DNA of 20,475 nucleotides from a virus: positions 1 through 20,475 of IMG/VR virus record IMGVR_UViG_3300047668_000262; one strand, given 5' to 3'. Positions 7,061 through 15,241 of the stretch are shown here, in pieces. Below the pieces are notes generated by a model, which was not told where the DNA came from, searched no databases, and was given only the letters and a program-made list of their open reading frames with translations. The position numbers and the translations under genes were made by a program. How positions within the stretch are numbered: position 1 is the first letter of the stretch; every line of letters begins with the position of its first letter.

Positions 7061-7534
7061 ATGAAAAAATATATAGAAGACTTTTTTAAGTGGGTTAAAG
7101 GTACTGAACTAGTTGAACTAGACGACATAGATGTATCCGAGGATCCAGTTAGACCTGAACTGACTCTAGGTTTTAGAATTACACACGATAGAAAGATACT
7201 AGGATTAAAATACGAAGATAAGATTATAGCAATTGTTTGTATTGCAGTTTGTCCTGAAGTGCCACATACTGTTAGAGAAATGGATTATATGTCCAGAGTA
7301 AAAGACGGTAACGTTGTTGTTGCATATACAGTATGGTCTCGTAAACGAGGTGCAGGTCAAGAGATTATTAATAAACTAGCCAAGTATGTAAAAGAAAAAC
7401 AATATAAAAGACTAGTTACTTTATCTCCTCTAACACCAATGGCAACTCATTTTCACATTAAGAACGGTGCTAAACAAGTACATATAAATGATGTAACACA
7501 AAATTTTGAATATGATCTCAACAAAAAAATATAA
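7061..7534 (+). CDS. GNAT-like acetyltransferase candidate
   Basis: A 157-residue protein whose ATG directly follows the gp43 stop. Residues 53-62 (DKIIAIVCIA) and 85-92 (VVVAYTVW) look like the central GNAT beta strands. RKRGAGQ at 94-100 fits the acetyl-CoA pyrophosphate loop (R/Q-x-x-G-x-G) followed by the helix EIINKLAKYVKEK. The C-terminal HFHIKNGAKQV resembles the usual 'FY.k.GF' ending of GNAT proteins. The N-terminal 45 residues are acidic and less clear. The acceptor substrate cannot be read from the sequence. The gene overlaps the methyltransferase by 23 bases. Confidence 0.7.
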   Translation: MKKYIEDFFKWVKGTELVELDDIDVSEDPVRPELTLGFRITHDRKILGLKYEDKIIAIVCIAVCPEVPHTVREMDYMSRVKDGNVVVAYTVWSRKRGAGQEIINKLAKYVKEKQYKRLVTLSPLTPMATHFHIKNGAKQVHINDVTQNFEYDLNKKI

Positions 7535-8063
7535 CATAATCTATGCCGATCCTCCTTGGCATTTCCAGAATTATAATAATGAAACTGCTCAGACTAATCC
7601 AGATAAACATTATCCTACTATGACAATGAAAGATATAGAAAATTTACCAATAGGTGATCTTGCAGATACCGATTGTGTATTGTTTATGTGGTGTACAGAC
7701 CCATTATTACACAAACAAATACCTCTAGTTGAGAAGTGGGGATTTACATACAAGACAGTAGGTTTCACATGGGCAAAAACAAATAAGACTAGAATAAAAA
7801 ATTACTTCTTTAAAGGACCTGGATATTGGACTAGGGCCAACACTGAAACATGTATCTTGGCAACAAAAGGTAAACCTAAAAGAGTTGGTAAAAATGTAGA
7901 TAGATTAGTTGTGAGTGAACGTAGAGAACACAGTAGAAAACCAGATAGAATACGAAGTGATATAGTTGAATTGTGTGGTGATTTACCAAGAATAGAATTA
8001 TTTGCTAGAACTTCTATGCCTGGCTGGGACGTATGGGGAAACCAGGTTGACAAATTTAATTAA
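7512..8063 (+). CDS. MT-A70-family adenine N6-methyltransferase
   Basis: From the ATG at 7512 the product is 183 residues; a TTG six bases upstream is a less likely start. It opens with YNIIYADPPWHF, and the DPPW motif (13-16) is the catalytic signature of the MT-A70 group. It continues with VLFMWCTDPLL, WGFTYKTVGFTWAK, the GYWTRANTETCILATKG block, and a C-terminal IELFARTSMPGWDVWGNQ. This arrangement is typical of phage and bacterial DNA adenine methyltransferases of this family. A likely role is to modify phage DNA against host restriction, or to regulate it. There is no companion endonuclease beside it, so it looks like an orphan enzyme. Confidence 0.93.
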   Translation: MISTKKYNIIYADPPWHFQNYNNETAQTNPDKHYPTMTMKDIENLPIGDLADTDCVLFMWCTDPLLHKQIPLVEKWGFTYKTVGFTWAKTNKTRIKNYFFKGPGYWTRANTETCILATKGKPKRVGKNVDRLVVSERREHSRKPDRIRSDIVELCGDLPRIELFARTSMPGWDVWGNQVDKFN

Positions 8064-8075
8064 ACATGATATACT
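8047..8075 (+). promoter_or_regulatory. Sigma70-type promoter with extended -10, possibly leaderless
   Basis: TTGACA (8047-8052), 17-base spacer, TGA, then TATACT (8070-8075), a near-perfect promoter overlapping the methyltransferase end. The predicted start (about 8081-8083) coincides with the ATG at 8082, and there is no ribosome-binding site. The stretch ATGATATAYTATAAC is shared with the promoter at 3890. Confidence 0.75.
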
Positions 8076-8081
8076 ATAACT

Positions 8082-9185
8082 ATGAAAACTAAAACATTAA
8101 CTACTGAACAGGCATTGTATTGTGCTAACATATTTAATGATTACTTCGGTAAGTTTAGTCGTATAGATCAGTATATGAGAGATCAAAAACTATCTCAAAT
8201 ATCAGATGTACCGGCTGCATTACCTGGAATGGGTTTAGAGGGTGAAATATTTTCAAACTTTGATATGTCACCTAAAGATATGGACTTTGAAATATTAGAA
8301 CCAGATAATGAGACGTATGATACATTATTAAATATGACTTCTTCTCATACTAATATGTCAAGTGTACCTGGTAAAAATTTAAAGATTGCAATAAGAGAAA
8401 AGAATAGTGGTCAATGGGTAGGTTTTATAAGATGTGGTTCTCCTGTTATAAACATGAAACCAAGAAACGAATTATTAACTCATGTACCAGAATTAGTAAG
8501 TTTTAATAAGACTTCTATTATGGGATTTGTTATAGTACCAACTCAACCTTTTGGTTTTAATTACCTAGGTGGTAAACTACTAGCAGCTATATGTTGTAGT
8601 CACACTATAAGAGAAAAATTAAATACAAAATATGGTATGAACTTATCATTATTTGAAACTACAAGTTTATATGGTAATAGTAAATCATCAAGTCAATATG
8701 ATGGCATGAAGCCTTATTTAAGATACAAAGGTTTAACTGATAGTGACTTCATACCTTTGATACATGGCAAACCTTTCCATGACCTATCTGACTATGCTGA
8801 AGATTGCGTTGGTCAACTTGTTAAACAAGACGCTTCAAGTAGAAAATTAAAACAAACACAAGCTATAATTGCTTTAGTTAAAAGATCACTATCAGGTAAT
8901 AATTTAGAAACTTTTAATACAACTATAAGTAATGCAAAGAAACTAACTGAAAGAAAAAGATACTATGTTAGTGACTATGGTATCAAGAACTATCTAGATA
9001 TAGTAAAAGATAACACTAAAGAAATAATCAAAGGTGAGAATTGGGATAAATTTGAACTAAATAATATCATACAATGGTGGAAAAAGAAAGCAGAATCAAG
9101 ATATAATAAACTAAAAGAAGATGGTAGATTAAGGAATGATTTAGAAATTTGGACACCAGAGGCAGAAATAGACATTATCAGGTGA
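8082..9185 (+). CDS. DruA-like / DUF4338-like protein
   Basis: A 367-residue protein resembling the DUF4338 family, which includes DruA of Druantia anti-phage loci. Supporting segments are VGFIRCGSP (113-121), a run of hydrophobic residues MGFVIVPTQPFGFNYLGG (147-164), LFETTSLYGNS (190-200) and YDGMKPYLRYKG (206-217). This order (IG-type strand with a Ser-Pro, 'ivp..P...LG..lL', 'LfET', then a Tyr-rich block) is how I remember that family. The C-terminal third (about 245-367) is basic and helical. No catalytic residues can be assigned. The gene has its own strong promoter and sits between the methyltransferase and uvsX. The family call rests on pattern recall. Confidence 0.6.
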   Translation: MKTKTLTTEQALYCANIFNDYFGKFSRIDQYMRDQKLSQISDVPAALPGMGLEGEIFSNFDMSPKDMDFEILEPDNETYDTLLNMTSSHTNMSSVPGKNLKIAIREKNSGQWVGFIRCGSPVINMKPRNELLTHVPELVSFNKTSIMGFVIVPTQPFGFNYLGGKLLAAICCSHTIREKLNTKYGMNLSLFETTSLYGNSKSSSQYDGMKPYLRYKGLTDSDFIPLIHGKPFHDLSDYAEDCVGQLVKQDASSRKLKQTQAIIALVKRSLSGNNLETFNTTISNAKKLTERKRYYVSDYGIKNYLDIVKDNTKEIIKGENWDKFELNNIIQWWKKKAESRYNKLKEDGRLRNDLEIWTPEAEIDIIR

Positions 9186-9190
9186 CATTG

Positions 9191-9493
9191 ATGGCAATAG
9201 CAGAGAATCACTATAACGAATTAAAAGAATATTGGGACTTCCAAAGGAAGAGAGAATACAATTACGAACAACTATGTAATGTATGCGACAATATAGGTTC
9301 AAACTTTAGGTTTACCAATGGTAAAAACGGTGATGAACTAAAAAAAGATTTATGGAACAAAATACAACCGGACGAGTATGAAGAGCCACCTAAAGATTGG
9401 GTTCCACAAGATGAGAAGTATAGACTATGGAACGAAGGAACACCAAAGAAATTTAAGGTGTCCTTTAAGAAAATGAAAACAGTACAAGCTTGA
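9191..9493 (+). CDS. Small hypothetical protein
   Basis: I start this at the ATG at 9191, preceded by AGGTG at 9180-9184; the frame also opens at 9149 inside the upstream gene. The product is 100 residues, rich in charged and aromatic residues (NELKEYWDFQRKREYNYEQL, then DWVPQDEKYRLWNEG), with no membrane segment or motif that I recognise. It ends in the promoter region of uvsX: its TGA overlaps the -35 box. Composition matches its neighbours, so I regard it as a real gene of unknown function. Confidence 0.72.
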   Translation: MAIAENHYNELKEYWDFQRKREYNYEQLCNVCDNIGSNFRFTNGKNGDELKKDLWNKIQPDEYEEPPKDWVPQDEKYRLWNEGTPKKFKVSFKKMKTVQA

Positions 9494-9518
9494 CAATATC
9501 TAAAAGATATGTTATAGT
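9490..9518 (+). promoter_or_regulatory. Sigma70-type promoter for uvsX
   Basis: TTGACA (9490-9495), 17-base spacer, TGT, then TATAGT (9513-9518). The predicted start near 9525 gives a leader of about 23 bases with AAGGAGA (9534-9540) seven bases before the uvsX ATG. The -35 box overlaps the stop codon of the preceding gene. Confidence 0.78.
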
Positions 9519-9547
9519 TAGTACATTATAATTAAGGAGATAATAAT

Positions 9548-10567
9548 ATGAGTGATTTTTTAAAAGACATAATCAAAGAGAGTGGAAATGAGTATGCAGG
9601 CTTAGTAAGTGATGGTATGGATAGTGATGTATCAAGTTTCATTGACACAGGTTCTTATTCTTTTAATGCTCTACTATCTGGTAGTATCTATGGTGGATTA
9701 CCAGCAAACAAAATTACAGCAATCGCCGGCGAGGCAGCAACAGGTAAAACATTTTTTGCATTAGGTATTGTACAGAATTTTTTAGATGTAAACAAAGACG
9801 CTGGTGTTATTTACTTTGAATCAGAAAGTGCCGTATCAAAAGACATGATTGAAAGTCGTGGTGTTGATGGTACTAGAATGGTTGTTGTACCAGTTGCTAC
9901 AGTACAAGAATTTAGAGCTCAATCAATAAAAATTATTGACAAATATTTAGAACAACCAGAGAAGACTAGAAAACCTTTGTTGTTTGTATTAGATAGTTTA
10001 GGTATGTTATCTACTACGAAAGAAATGGAAGACACAGCCGCTGGTAAAGAAACAAGAGACATGACAAGATCACAAATTGTTAAGTCAACTTTTAGAGTAT
10101 TAACATTGAAACTAGGTAAAGCAGGTATTCCTATGATTATGACCAATCATACGTATGATGTTATTGGTTCAATGTTCCCTCAAAAAGAAATGGGAGGTGG
10201 TTCAGGACTAAAATACGCTGCCTCATCAATCATCTATTTAAGTAAACGTAAAGAAAAAGAAGGTACGGAAGTAGTTGGTAATATTATACATTGTAAAAAT
10301 TATAAGTCTAGATTGACAAAAGAAAACGCACAAATTGATGTTAAGTTAACCTATAAAAAAGGTCTTGATAAGCACTATGGTTTATTAGATATGGCAGAAG
10401 CAGCCGGTATCTTTACCAAAACTTCTACAAGATTTGAAACACCACAAGGTAAGGTGTTTGGTAAAACCATCAATGACGATCCAGAAAAGTATTTTACAAA
10501 GGAGATATTAACCAAAATAGATGAATACGCCAACAAAAAATTCAAATACGGATCAGACGAAGAATAA
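9548..10567 (+). CDS. uvsX: UvsX RecA-like recombinase
   Basis: The 339-residue product has a RecA-type ATPase core: Walker A GEAATGKT (61-68), an acidic catalytic strand with YFESES (89-94), and Walker B LLFVLDS (144-150). The segment [26 protein letters not shown] corresponds to the DNA-binding L1/L2 region. Length is a little below the roughly 390 of T4 UvsX. UvsX coats ssDNA and catalyses strand invasion, which in T4 starts recombination-dependent replication. It has the strongest ribosome-binding site in the window (AAGGAGA) and its own promoter, so it is probably highly expressed. It overlaps the next gene by 47 bases and lies two genes from gp41. Confidence 0.96.
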   Translation: MSDFLKDIIKESGNEYAGLVSDGMDSDVSSFIDTGSYSFNALLSGSIYGGLPANKITAIAGEAATGKTFFALGIVQNFLDVNKDAGVIYFESESAVSKDMIESRGVDGTRMVVVPVATVQEFRAQSIKIIDKYLEQPEKTRKPLLFVLDSLGMLSTTKEMEDTAAGKETRDMTRSQIVKSTFRVLTLKLGKAGIPMIMTNHTYDVIGSMFPQKEMGGGSGLKYAASSIIYLSKRKEKEGTEVVGNIIHCKNYKSRLTKENAQIDVKLTYKKGLDKHYGLLDMAEAAGIFTKTSTRFETPQGKVFGKTINDDPEKYFTKEILTKIDEYANKKFKYGSDEE

Positions 10568-10844
10568 GAAGTATGTCTTTGCACAAAAGACTGGTGACGA
10601 TTTTACGGCTATAAAGTTACTTGAAGATAAGTACAGAAATGTAATCTACAAGTACGGTAAAGTTGCGTTTGCTAAAGACGAAAAGCCAGATGGTACATTG
10701 CCAATGAAGTTTGATTATGATATACTAACCAATCCAGAATCAAAAGACATTGAGAACCAAGAGTTTATAGATTACATAGGTGACATATTGATAGAAGTAA
10801 TGGAACAACAATTAAATAATGGAAAGGTAGAGTTCAGTGAATAA
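10521..10844 (+). CDS. Small conserved-type protein between uvsX and gp41
   Basis: A 107-residue acidic protein. The only ATG in frame before the conserved-looking part is at 10521, giving an unusually long 47-base overlap with uvsX. The first 16 residues (Asn/Thr/Lys-rich) may be non-essential coding forced by that overlap. The core ([19 protein letters not shown], then [25 protein letters not shown], and the helix [17 protein letters not shown]) resembles a small protein I recall at the same place in T4-like cyanophages. Function is unknown. Position suggests a link to recombination or helicase loading, as inference only. It overlaps gp41 by 8 bases. Confidence 0.82.
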   Translation: MNTPTKNSNTDQTKNKKYVFAQKTGDDFTAIKLLEDKYRNVIYKYGKVAFAKDEKPDGTLPMKFDYDILTNPESKDIENQEFIDYIGDILIEVMEQQLNNGKVEFSE

Positions 10845-12204
10845 CGAAAGAATAGAAGTCACCATATTAAGAAACTTAATGTTTAACGAACTGTATATGC
10901 GAAAAGCAATACCGTTTTTAAAAGACATATACTTTTCTAAAAGAGAAGAATCAATATTGTTTTCAGAAATATATTCCTTTGTTGAGAAGTATCAGAATCT
11001 TCCTACTAAAGAAACCATTTTGGTTGAAATGGGTTACAGAAAAGATTTAAATGATCAAGACGTTGCTGGTGTAAAAGATTTAGTGGCACAGTTAAGTCCT
11101 GAAGATGTTGATTCAAAATGGCTTATAGATACTACAGAAAAGTTTTGTAAAGATAGAGCAGTACATAATGCCGTACTTGATGGTATTAAGATACTTGATG
11201 GTAAAGACAAAGAGAGACAATCGGAGGCGATACCAAGTATCTTGGCAGACGCCTTATCAGTTTCATTTGACAATCATATCGGGCATGACTATCTTAACGA
11301 CAGTGATGAAAGATTTAATTGGTATCATACAAAAGAAAAGAAGTATCAATTTGATTTAGGTTACTTCAATAGAATTACAAAAGGTGGTGTACCAAGTAAG
11401 ACTTTAAATATTGCTCTTGCAGGTACAGGTGTTGGTAAATCATTGTTCATGTGCCACGTAGCTGCTAGTTTCTTAGCACAAGGATTAAACGTATTATATA
11501 TTACTTTAGAAATGGCAGAGGAAAGAATTGCAGAAAGAATAGACGCTAACTTATTAGATGTTTCTATGGACGATCTACATGATATGCCAAAATCATTATA
11601 TGAAGATAAGATAACAAAAATTAAAGATAAGACTAAAGGTCAATTAATTATAAAAGAATATCCTACAGCGTCTGCTCATAGTGGTCACTTTAGAAGTTTA
11701 TTAAATGAACTGTCTTTAAAGAAAAGTTTTAAACCACAAGTGTTGTTTATTGATTATCTAAACATTTGTTCTAGTAGTAGATTTAAAGGTGGTAATATAT
11801 CATCGTATTTTTATATTAAGGCAATCGCTGAAGAATTAAGAGGACTTGCCGTAGAGTTTGATATGCCTATCTTTAGTGCAACTCAAACAACTAGAACAGG
11901 ATTTGTTTCAACTGATATTGGTTTAGAAGATACATCTGAATCATTTGGTCTTCCAGCAACGGCAGACTTTATGTTTGCTTTGATGTCTAATGAAGAGCTA
12001 GAGCAGTTAGGACAAATGAAAGTAAAACAATTAAAGAATAGGTATAACGATCCTTCTTTACATCGTTCTTTCATTATAGGTGTAGATAGAGCCAAGATGA
12101 AACTATATGATGTTGAAAACAATGCTCAAAACATTGTAGACAAAGGACCAGAACCTAAAAAAATAGATAACCCTTACGATAAATTTTCGGATTTTAAAGT
12201 ATAA
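10837..12204 (+). CDS. 41: Replicative DNA helicase (T4 gp41-like, DnaB family)
   Basis: The gene starts with GTG at 10837, eight bases inside the previous gene, and gives 455 residues, near the length of T4 gp41. An N-terminal helical domain (about 1-150) precedes a RecA-like helicase core. Visible motifs are Walker A AGTGVGKS (195-202), YITLEMAEERIAERI following it, Walker B VLFIDYLN (Asp306), and the SATQTTR segment (sensor/motif H3-like). gp41 is the hexameric 5'-3' helicase of the phage fork, and it recruits the primase gp61. Its coupling to the gene before it suggests co-regulated synthesis with uvsX from the promoter at 9490. Confidence 0.96.
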   Translation: MNNERIEVTILRNLMFNELYMRKAIPFLKDIYFSKREESILFSEIYSFVEKYQNLPTKETILVEMGYRKDLNDQDVAGVKDLVAQLSPEDVDSKWLIDTTEKFCKDRAVHNAVLDGIKILDGKDKERQSEAIPSILADALSVSFDNHIGHDYLNDSDERFNWYHTKEKKYQFDLGYFNRITKGGVPSKTLNIALAGTGVGKSLFMCHVAASFLAQGLNVLYITLEMAEERIAERIDANLLDVSMDDLHDMPKSLYEDKITKIKDKTKGQLIIKEYPTASAHSGHFRSLLNELSLKKSFKPQVLFIDYLNICSSSRFKGGNISSYFYIKAIAEELRGLAVEFDMPIFSATQTTRTGFVSTDIGLEDTSESFGLPATADFMFALMSNEELEQLGQMKVKQLKNRYNDPSLHRSFIIGVDRAKMKLYDVENNAQNIVDKGPEPKKIDNPYDKFSDFKV

Positions 12205-12205
12205 T

Positions 12206-12469
12206 ATGGCTACACAAAAAGTAAGATTTAATAAAGAAGATAGAAGACCTAGAGCAAATAAAGATTACGATAAGGTATCTTATTCAAAGAAGATGGTTAA
12301 GAAAGGTCGTAAGATTATATGGCAAGTTAAAGAGAAACCAACTAATAATATTATTGCACATTATTTTTTTGAAGAAGACGCAGATAAACTAGTTAAATTT
12401 CAAAACAAAAATAGAGTGTGGGAAATGAACGGTGGTGTTCCAAAGTTTCTATGGATTAACAACATATAG
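12206..12469 (+). CDS. Small basic hypothetical protein
   Basis: An 87-residue basic protein starting one base after the gp41 stop. The first half is Lys/Arg-rich (VRFNKEDRRPRANKDYDKV, SKKMVKKGRKIIWQVKEKP), followed by a shorter acidic-aromatic stretch and the end NGGVPKFLWINNI. The composition would suit nucleic-acid binding, but no family is recognised. It appears to be the last gene of the uvsX transcription unit, because promoter-like boxes follow. Confidence 0.72.
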   Translation: MATQKVRFNKEDRRPRANKDYDKVSYSKKMVKKGRKIIWQVKEKPTNNIIAHYFFEEDADKLVKFQNKNRVWEMNGGVPKFLWINNI

Positions 12470-12472
12470 TAC

Positions 12473-12501
12473 TTGCCATCTTCTTATAAATATGGTATAA
12501 G
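12473..12501 (+). promoter_or_regulatory. Overlapping late-type box and sigma70-like promoter
   Basis: An exact TATAAATA sits at 12485-12492 in the 38-base gap before the ATG at 12508; as a T4-type late promoter it would start near 12498. The same gap can be read as TTGCCA (12473-12478), 17 bases, TGG, TATAAG (12496-12501), which would start on the ATG itself. The late reading fits the change to virion-like genes, but the two cannot be separated from sequence alone. Confidence 0.55.
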
Positions 12502-12507
12502 AAAGTT

Positions 12508-13929
12508 ATGGCATACAATTTAGCAACACTATCAACACTGGTACAACACGTACCTTCAAAATTAAAAGGTGATTTTACATCTATATTAAAATTGATGGAC
12601 GAGGGTGGTTACTATGGCGATGACGCTCCGGTAACTAAAAGTAAGACGTACACAGTAAAACTTACTCCTTCAAATTTTTATAAGGTATGTGATTTACTAA
12701 TAAAGAAGTATGACGCAACCATTAAACAAGGTGCTAAAAAATCAGCAGACGTTATAATACAAGAATTTAAAATTAAGTTTGTAGAGACAGGTAAGAAATC
12801 AGTAGGTTCTCTAGACGCAACAGTTGTACAGAAACAAGAACTTGCCTCACTTTGGATTATTCAAAGATCATTAAAAGATAAAAAGAAGTATACATGTCCT
12901 GAAGATATATCAAGAGACGTAAAGTATAAAGAACTAGTAGCAATATATCCAGATGTTATGGAAGATGGTTGGCTGGATAATTTTTATCAACAACAAAAGA
13001 AGATGTTAGAAGTTTTTTCTGGTGTAAACTTTACAGAATATAATAGAGACGGTGGTTTTATGACTTATATCTCTAACTTAATAAGAGACAAGTTTAAAAT
13101 ATCTAAAAAAGATAGTTGGAATCCTGCTGACATATGGTTAATTAGTAATGAAACTTTAGTAAGAAAAACTATTGATCAGGCCATGGCAGGCAAGTCTGTA
13201 TCTATTTCAAAATTAAATGATGTGATGAAGATACTATATGCAAAAAATAAATTAGCAGGTGTATCTTTAAAGAAAGTATCAGGTAACGTAGCAAGATTTG
13301 AAGAAGTAAATACTAAAAACGCATTAATGAAAGACGCCAAGTTTGTAATGAAGTTAGATAAATCAGTTATGAATATGAAAACTCAATCAGACAAAACATT
13401 ATCGTCCTCTGATATGAGAATAGATATTAAATCTTCTAATGATGTATGCGAATTTCAGGTCAGACAAAACGGAAAAGGATTTAATCAGAATTTAAAATTT
13501 GATGGTAAGTTTAAAGGTGCTGGAGCTGCTCGTGTAGGTAAAGTGCCGTTAGATTTACTAGCCAAATTACTACTAGAGTATGGTGTAGGTAACAATGCTA
13601 GTAAGTTTTTTGTAAACAAACATCAAATGTATCCTAAAACTTTAAAAGATTTTGATAAAGTAAAAAAGGTTTACCAAAATAGATTTGATTTTGTAAATAA
13701 AAAGACGGAAACGGGTATAAAGAATAGTGATTTTACACCTAATATGATCAGATCGTTCAACTCGGCTGACTTAAAGAACGGTGTATCACATACAAAGCTA
13801 ATGGAACTAGACTTTCTTTATTGCATTTACAAGATACCAGAAGCAAAAAGAAACAAAATGCTTACAGATATGGTGTACTTGGCAGAGAAAAGAGGGTCGC
13901 AATTTGGTCCATTTGGCAAGTTGTACTAG
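12508..13929 (+). CDS. Large phage protein of unknown function
   Basis: A 473-residue soluble-looking protein (start MAYNLATLSTLVQHV). No signal peptide, membrane segment or catalytic motif is evident. Recognisable segments are YNRDGGFMTYISNLIRDKF near residues 173-191, WNPADIWLI near 206, which I recall in proteins of T4-like marine phages without a known role, and KVPLDLLAKLLLEYGVG near 347. The C-terminus is positively charged and ends KRGSQFGPFGKLY. It lies behind a TATAAATA box and ahead of the tagged virion-like genes, which suggests a late gene, though it lacks the tag-like N-terminus of the genes that follow. Confidence 0.85.
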   Translation: MAYNLATLSTLVQHVPSKLKGDFTSILKLMDEGGYYGDDAPVTKSKTYTVKLTPSNFYKVCDLLIKKYDATIKQGAKKSADVIIQEFKIKFVETGKKSVGSLDATVVQKQELASLWIIQRSLKDKKKYTCPEDISRDVKYKELVAIYPDVMEDGWLDNFYQQQKKMLEVFSGVNFTEYNRDGGFMTYISNLIRDKFKISKKDSWNPADIWLISNETLVRKTIDQAMAGKSVSISKLNDVMKILYAKNKLAGVSLKKVSGNVARFEEVNTKNALMKDAKFVMKLDKSVMNMKTQSDKTLSSSDMRIDIKSSNDVCEFQVRQNGKGFNQNLKFDGKFKGAGAARVGKVPLDLLAKLLLEYGVGNNASKFFVNKHQMYPKTLKDFDKVKKVYQNRFDFVNKKTETGIKNSDFTPNMIRSFNSADLKNGVSHTKLMELDFLYCIYKIPEAKRNKMLTDMVYLAEKRGSQFGPFGKLY

Positions 13930-13937
13930 TATAAATA
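13930..13937 (+). promoter_or_regulatory. T4-late-type box TATAAATA
   Basis: An exact TATAAATA starts on the base after the upstream stop codon. It would give a start near 13943 and a leader of about 68 bases for the gene at 14012. That leader contains a small inverted repeat (AACAAC 13943-13948, GTTGTT 13955-13960) and AAGGAAAT before the ATG. Intergenic placement ahead of a virion-like block supports it. Confidence 0.55.
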
Positions 13938-14011
13938 GAGGTAACAACAAAAATGTTGTTTGAGTTATTAAATGGGATAGTGATTATAGTTATGGAATAA
14001 ATGAAGGAAAT

Positions 14012-15232
14012 ATGTTTAATTTTAAAGGTTTTATTACAAAAGAAAAGAACACACATTTAGAACACCTAGAAGACGATATAATTAATAGGGGTTCTGTAGG
14101 TGGAGATAATGCTGTTAAGTTTCTAAAGTCAATTAGAAACATGCTAGCAGGTTCATCTGGTGGTAAAGTAAATATGTCTGTTAAGTGGGACGGTGCTCCC
14201 GCTATTGTAGCAGGTATTAATCCAGAAAATGGTAAATTCTTTGTTGGTACTAAATCAGTATTCAACGCAACACCAAAAATCAATTATACTTCAGGTGATA
14301 TATCTTCCAACCATTCAGGTCCGGTTGCAGAGAAATTGAATGTATGTTTAAGAGAATTAAAAAGATTAAGAATAAGAGGTATCTACCAAGGCGATTTACT
14401 TTTTACAAATGATACAGTAACAAAAGTTATAGACGGTGAAAGTATGATTACATTTACACCAAACACTATTACATATGCTGTACCAGCCAACTCAACAATA
14501 GGTAAAAAAATTAGAAGAGCAAGAATAGGAATAGTATTTCATACTTACTATTCAGGCAAAACTATGAAATCATTAAATGCTGGTTTTGGTACTGTGTCTG
14601 GTAAATCAGGATCATCTTCTATATTTTTAGCAAGTGCTGGTTACACTGATACATCTGGTTCATCTACATTTACAAAGAGTGAACTATCTAGATTTGATAG
14701 TCTAATAAGAATGGCAGAGGGTTCTTTAAGTAAAGCTTCAACAATACTAAATGAAATGTCAAGAAACAAAGACGCCTTATCTGTAGGGTATAGATTAAAA
14801 TCTTTCTTCAATCACTATATAAGAAACACACAAGGCCATATGGCCAAAGTAAAATCAATGCAAGGTATGTTTAGAGATTACTACAAGAACATATTACAGG
14901 CAGAGATAGACGCCAAGAAATCAGATAAAGGTAAACAAAAATATAGAGATATATTAGATACAAATTTAAAGTATATTGATAGAAATGAATCAGCATTGTA
15001 TTTTGCAATCGCTAGTCATATCAGTTTACAAAATGCAAAGAACTTTTTAGTAAGTAAGCTATCACAAGTACAAAACATAGGTCACTTCATAAGAACATCA
15101 ACAGGTTACAGAGTAACTAATCCAGAGGGTTATGTTGCAGTAGATAGATCAGCGGGTGCAGTTAAACTTGTGGATAGACTAGAATTTAGTAGAGCCAACT
15201 TCACGATTAGTAAAGATTGGGTCAAAGGATAA
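14012..15232 (+). CDS. KxDG nucleotidyltransferase-like (ligase-fold) protein, DUF6267-like
   Basis: A 406-residue protein with AAGGAAAT before its ATG. Residues 1-11 (MFNFKGFITKE) resemble the capsid-targeting peptide seen elsewhere in the window. The core has VKWDGAPAIVAGI (57-69), with Lys58 placed like the nucleotidyl-lysine of ligase motif I (KxDG). FFVGTKS (76-82), IYQGDLLF (124-131) and ITYAVP (153-158) follow like later ligase-fold motifs, and IGIVFHTYY lies at 172-180. A helical C-terminal half (about 220-370) follows. I recall this family from T4-like marine phages, probably as DUF6267, with no proven activity. DNA/RNA ligase-type chemistry is inferred from the motif order only. Confidence 0.82.
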   Translation: MFNFKGFITKEKNTHLEHLEDDIINRGSVGGDNAVKFLKSIRNMLAGSSGGKVNMSVKWDGAPAIVAGINPENGKFFVGTKSVFNATPKINYTSGDISSNHSGPVAEKLNVCLRELKRLRIRGIYQGDLLFTNDTVTKVIDGESMITFTPNTITYAVPANSTIGKKIRRARIGIVFHTYYSGKTMKSLNAGFGTVSGKSGSSSIFLASAGYTDTSGSSTFTKSELSRFDSLIRMAEGSLSKASTILNEMSRNKDALSVGYRLKSFFNHYIRNTQGHMAKVKSMQGMFRDYYKNILQAEIDAKKSDKGKQKYRDILDTNLKYIDRNESALYFAIASHISLQNAKNFLVSKLSQVQNIGHFIRTSTGYRVTNPEGYVAVDRSAGAVKLVDRLEFSRANFTISKDWVKG

Positions 15233-15235
15233 ATA
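15228..15235 (+). promoter_or_regulatory. Weak late-type box GATAAATA
   Basis: One mismatch to TATAAATA, overlapping the stop codon of the 14012 gene and seven bases ahead of the ATG at 15242. The same octamer also occurs inside the coding region near 19323, so it may be chance. Confidence 0.2.
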
Positions 15236-15241
15236 TAAACA

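Noticed and set aside
13943-13960. Inverted repeat AACAAC/GTTGTT as a transcription terminator
   Set aside because: The stem is only six base pairs and AT-rich, and there is no proper T tract after it. It is more likely a leader hairpin or chance.
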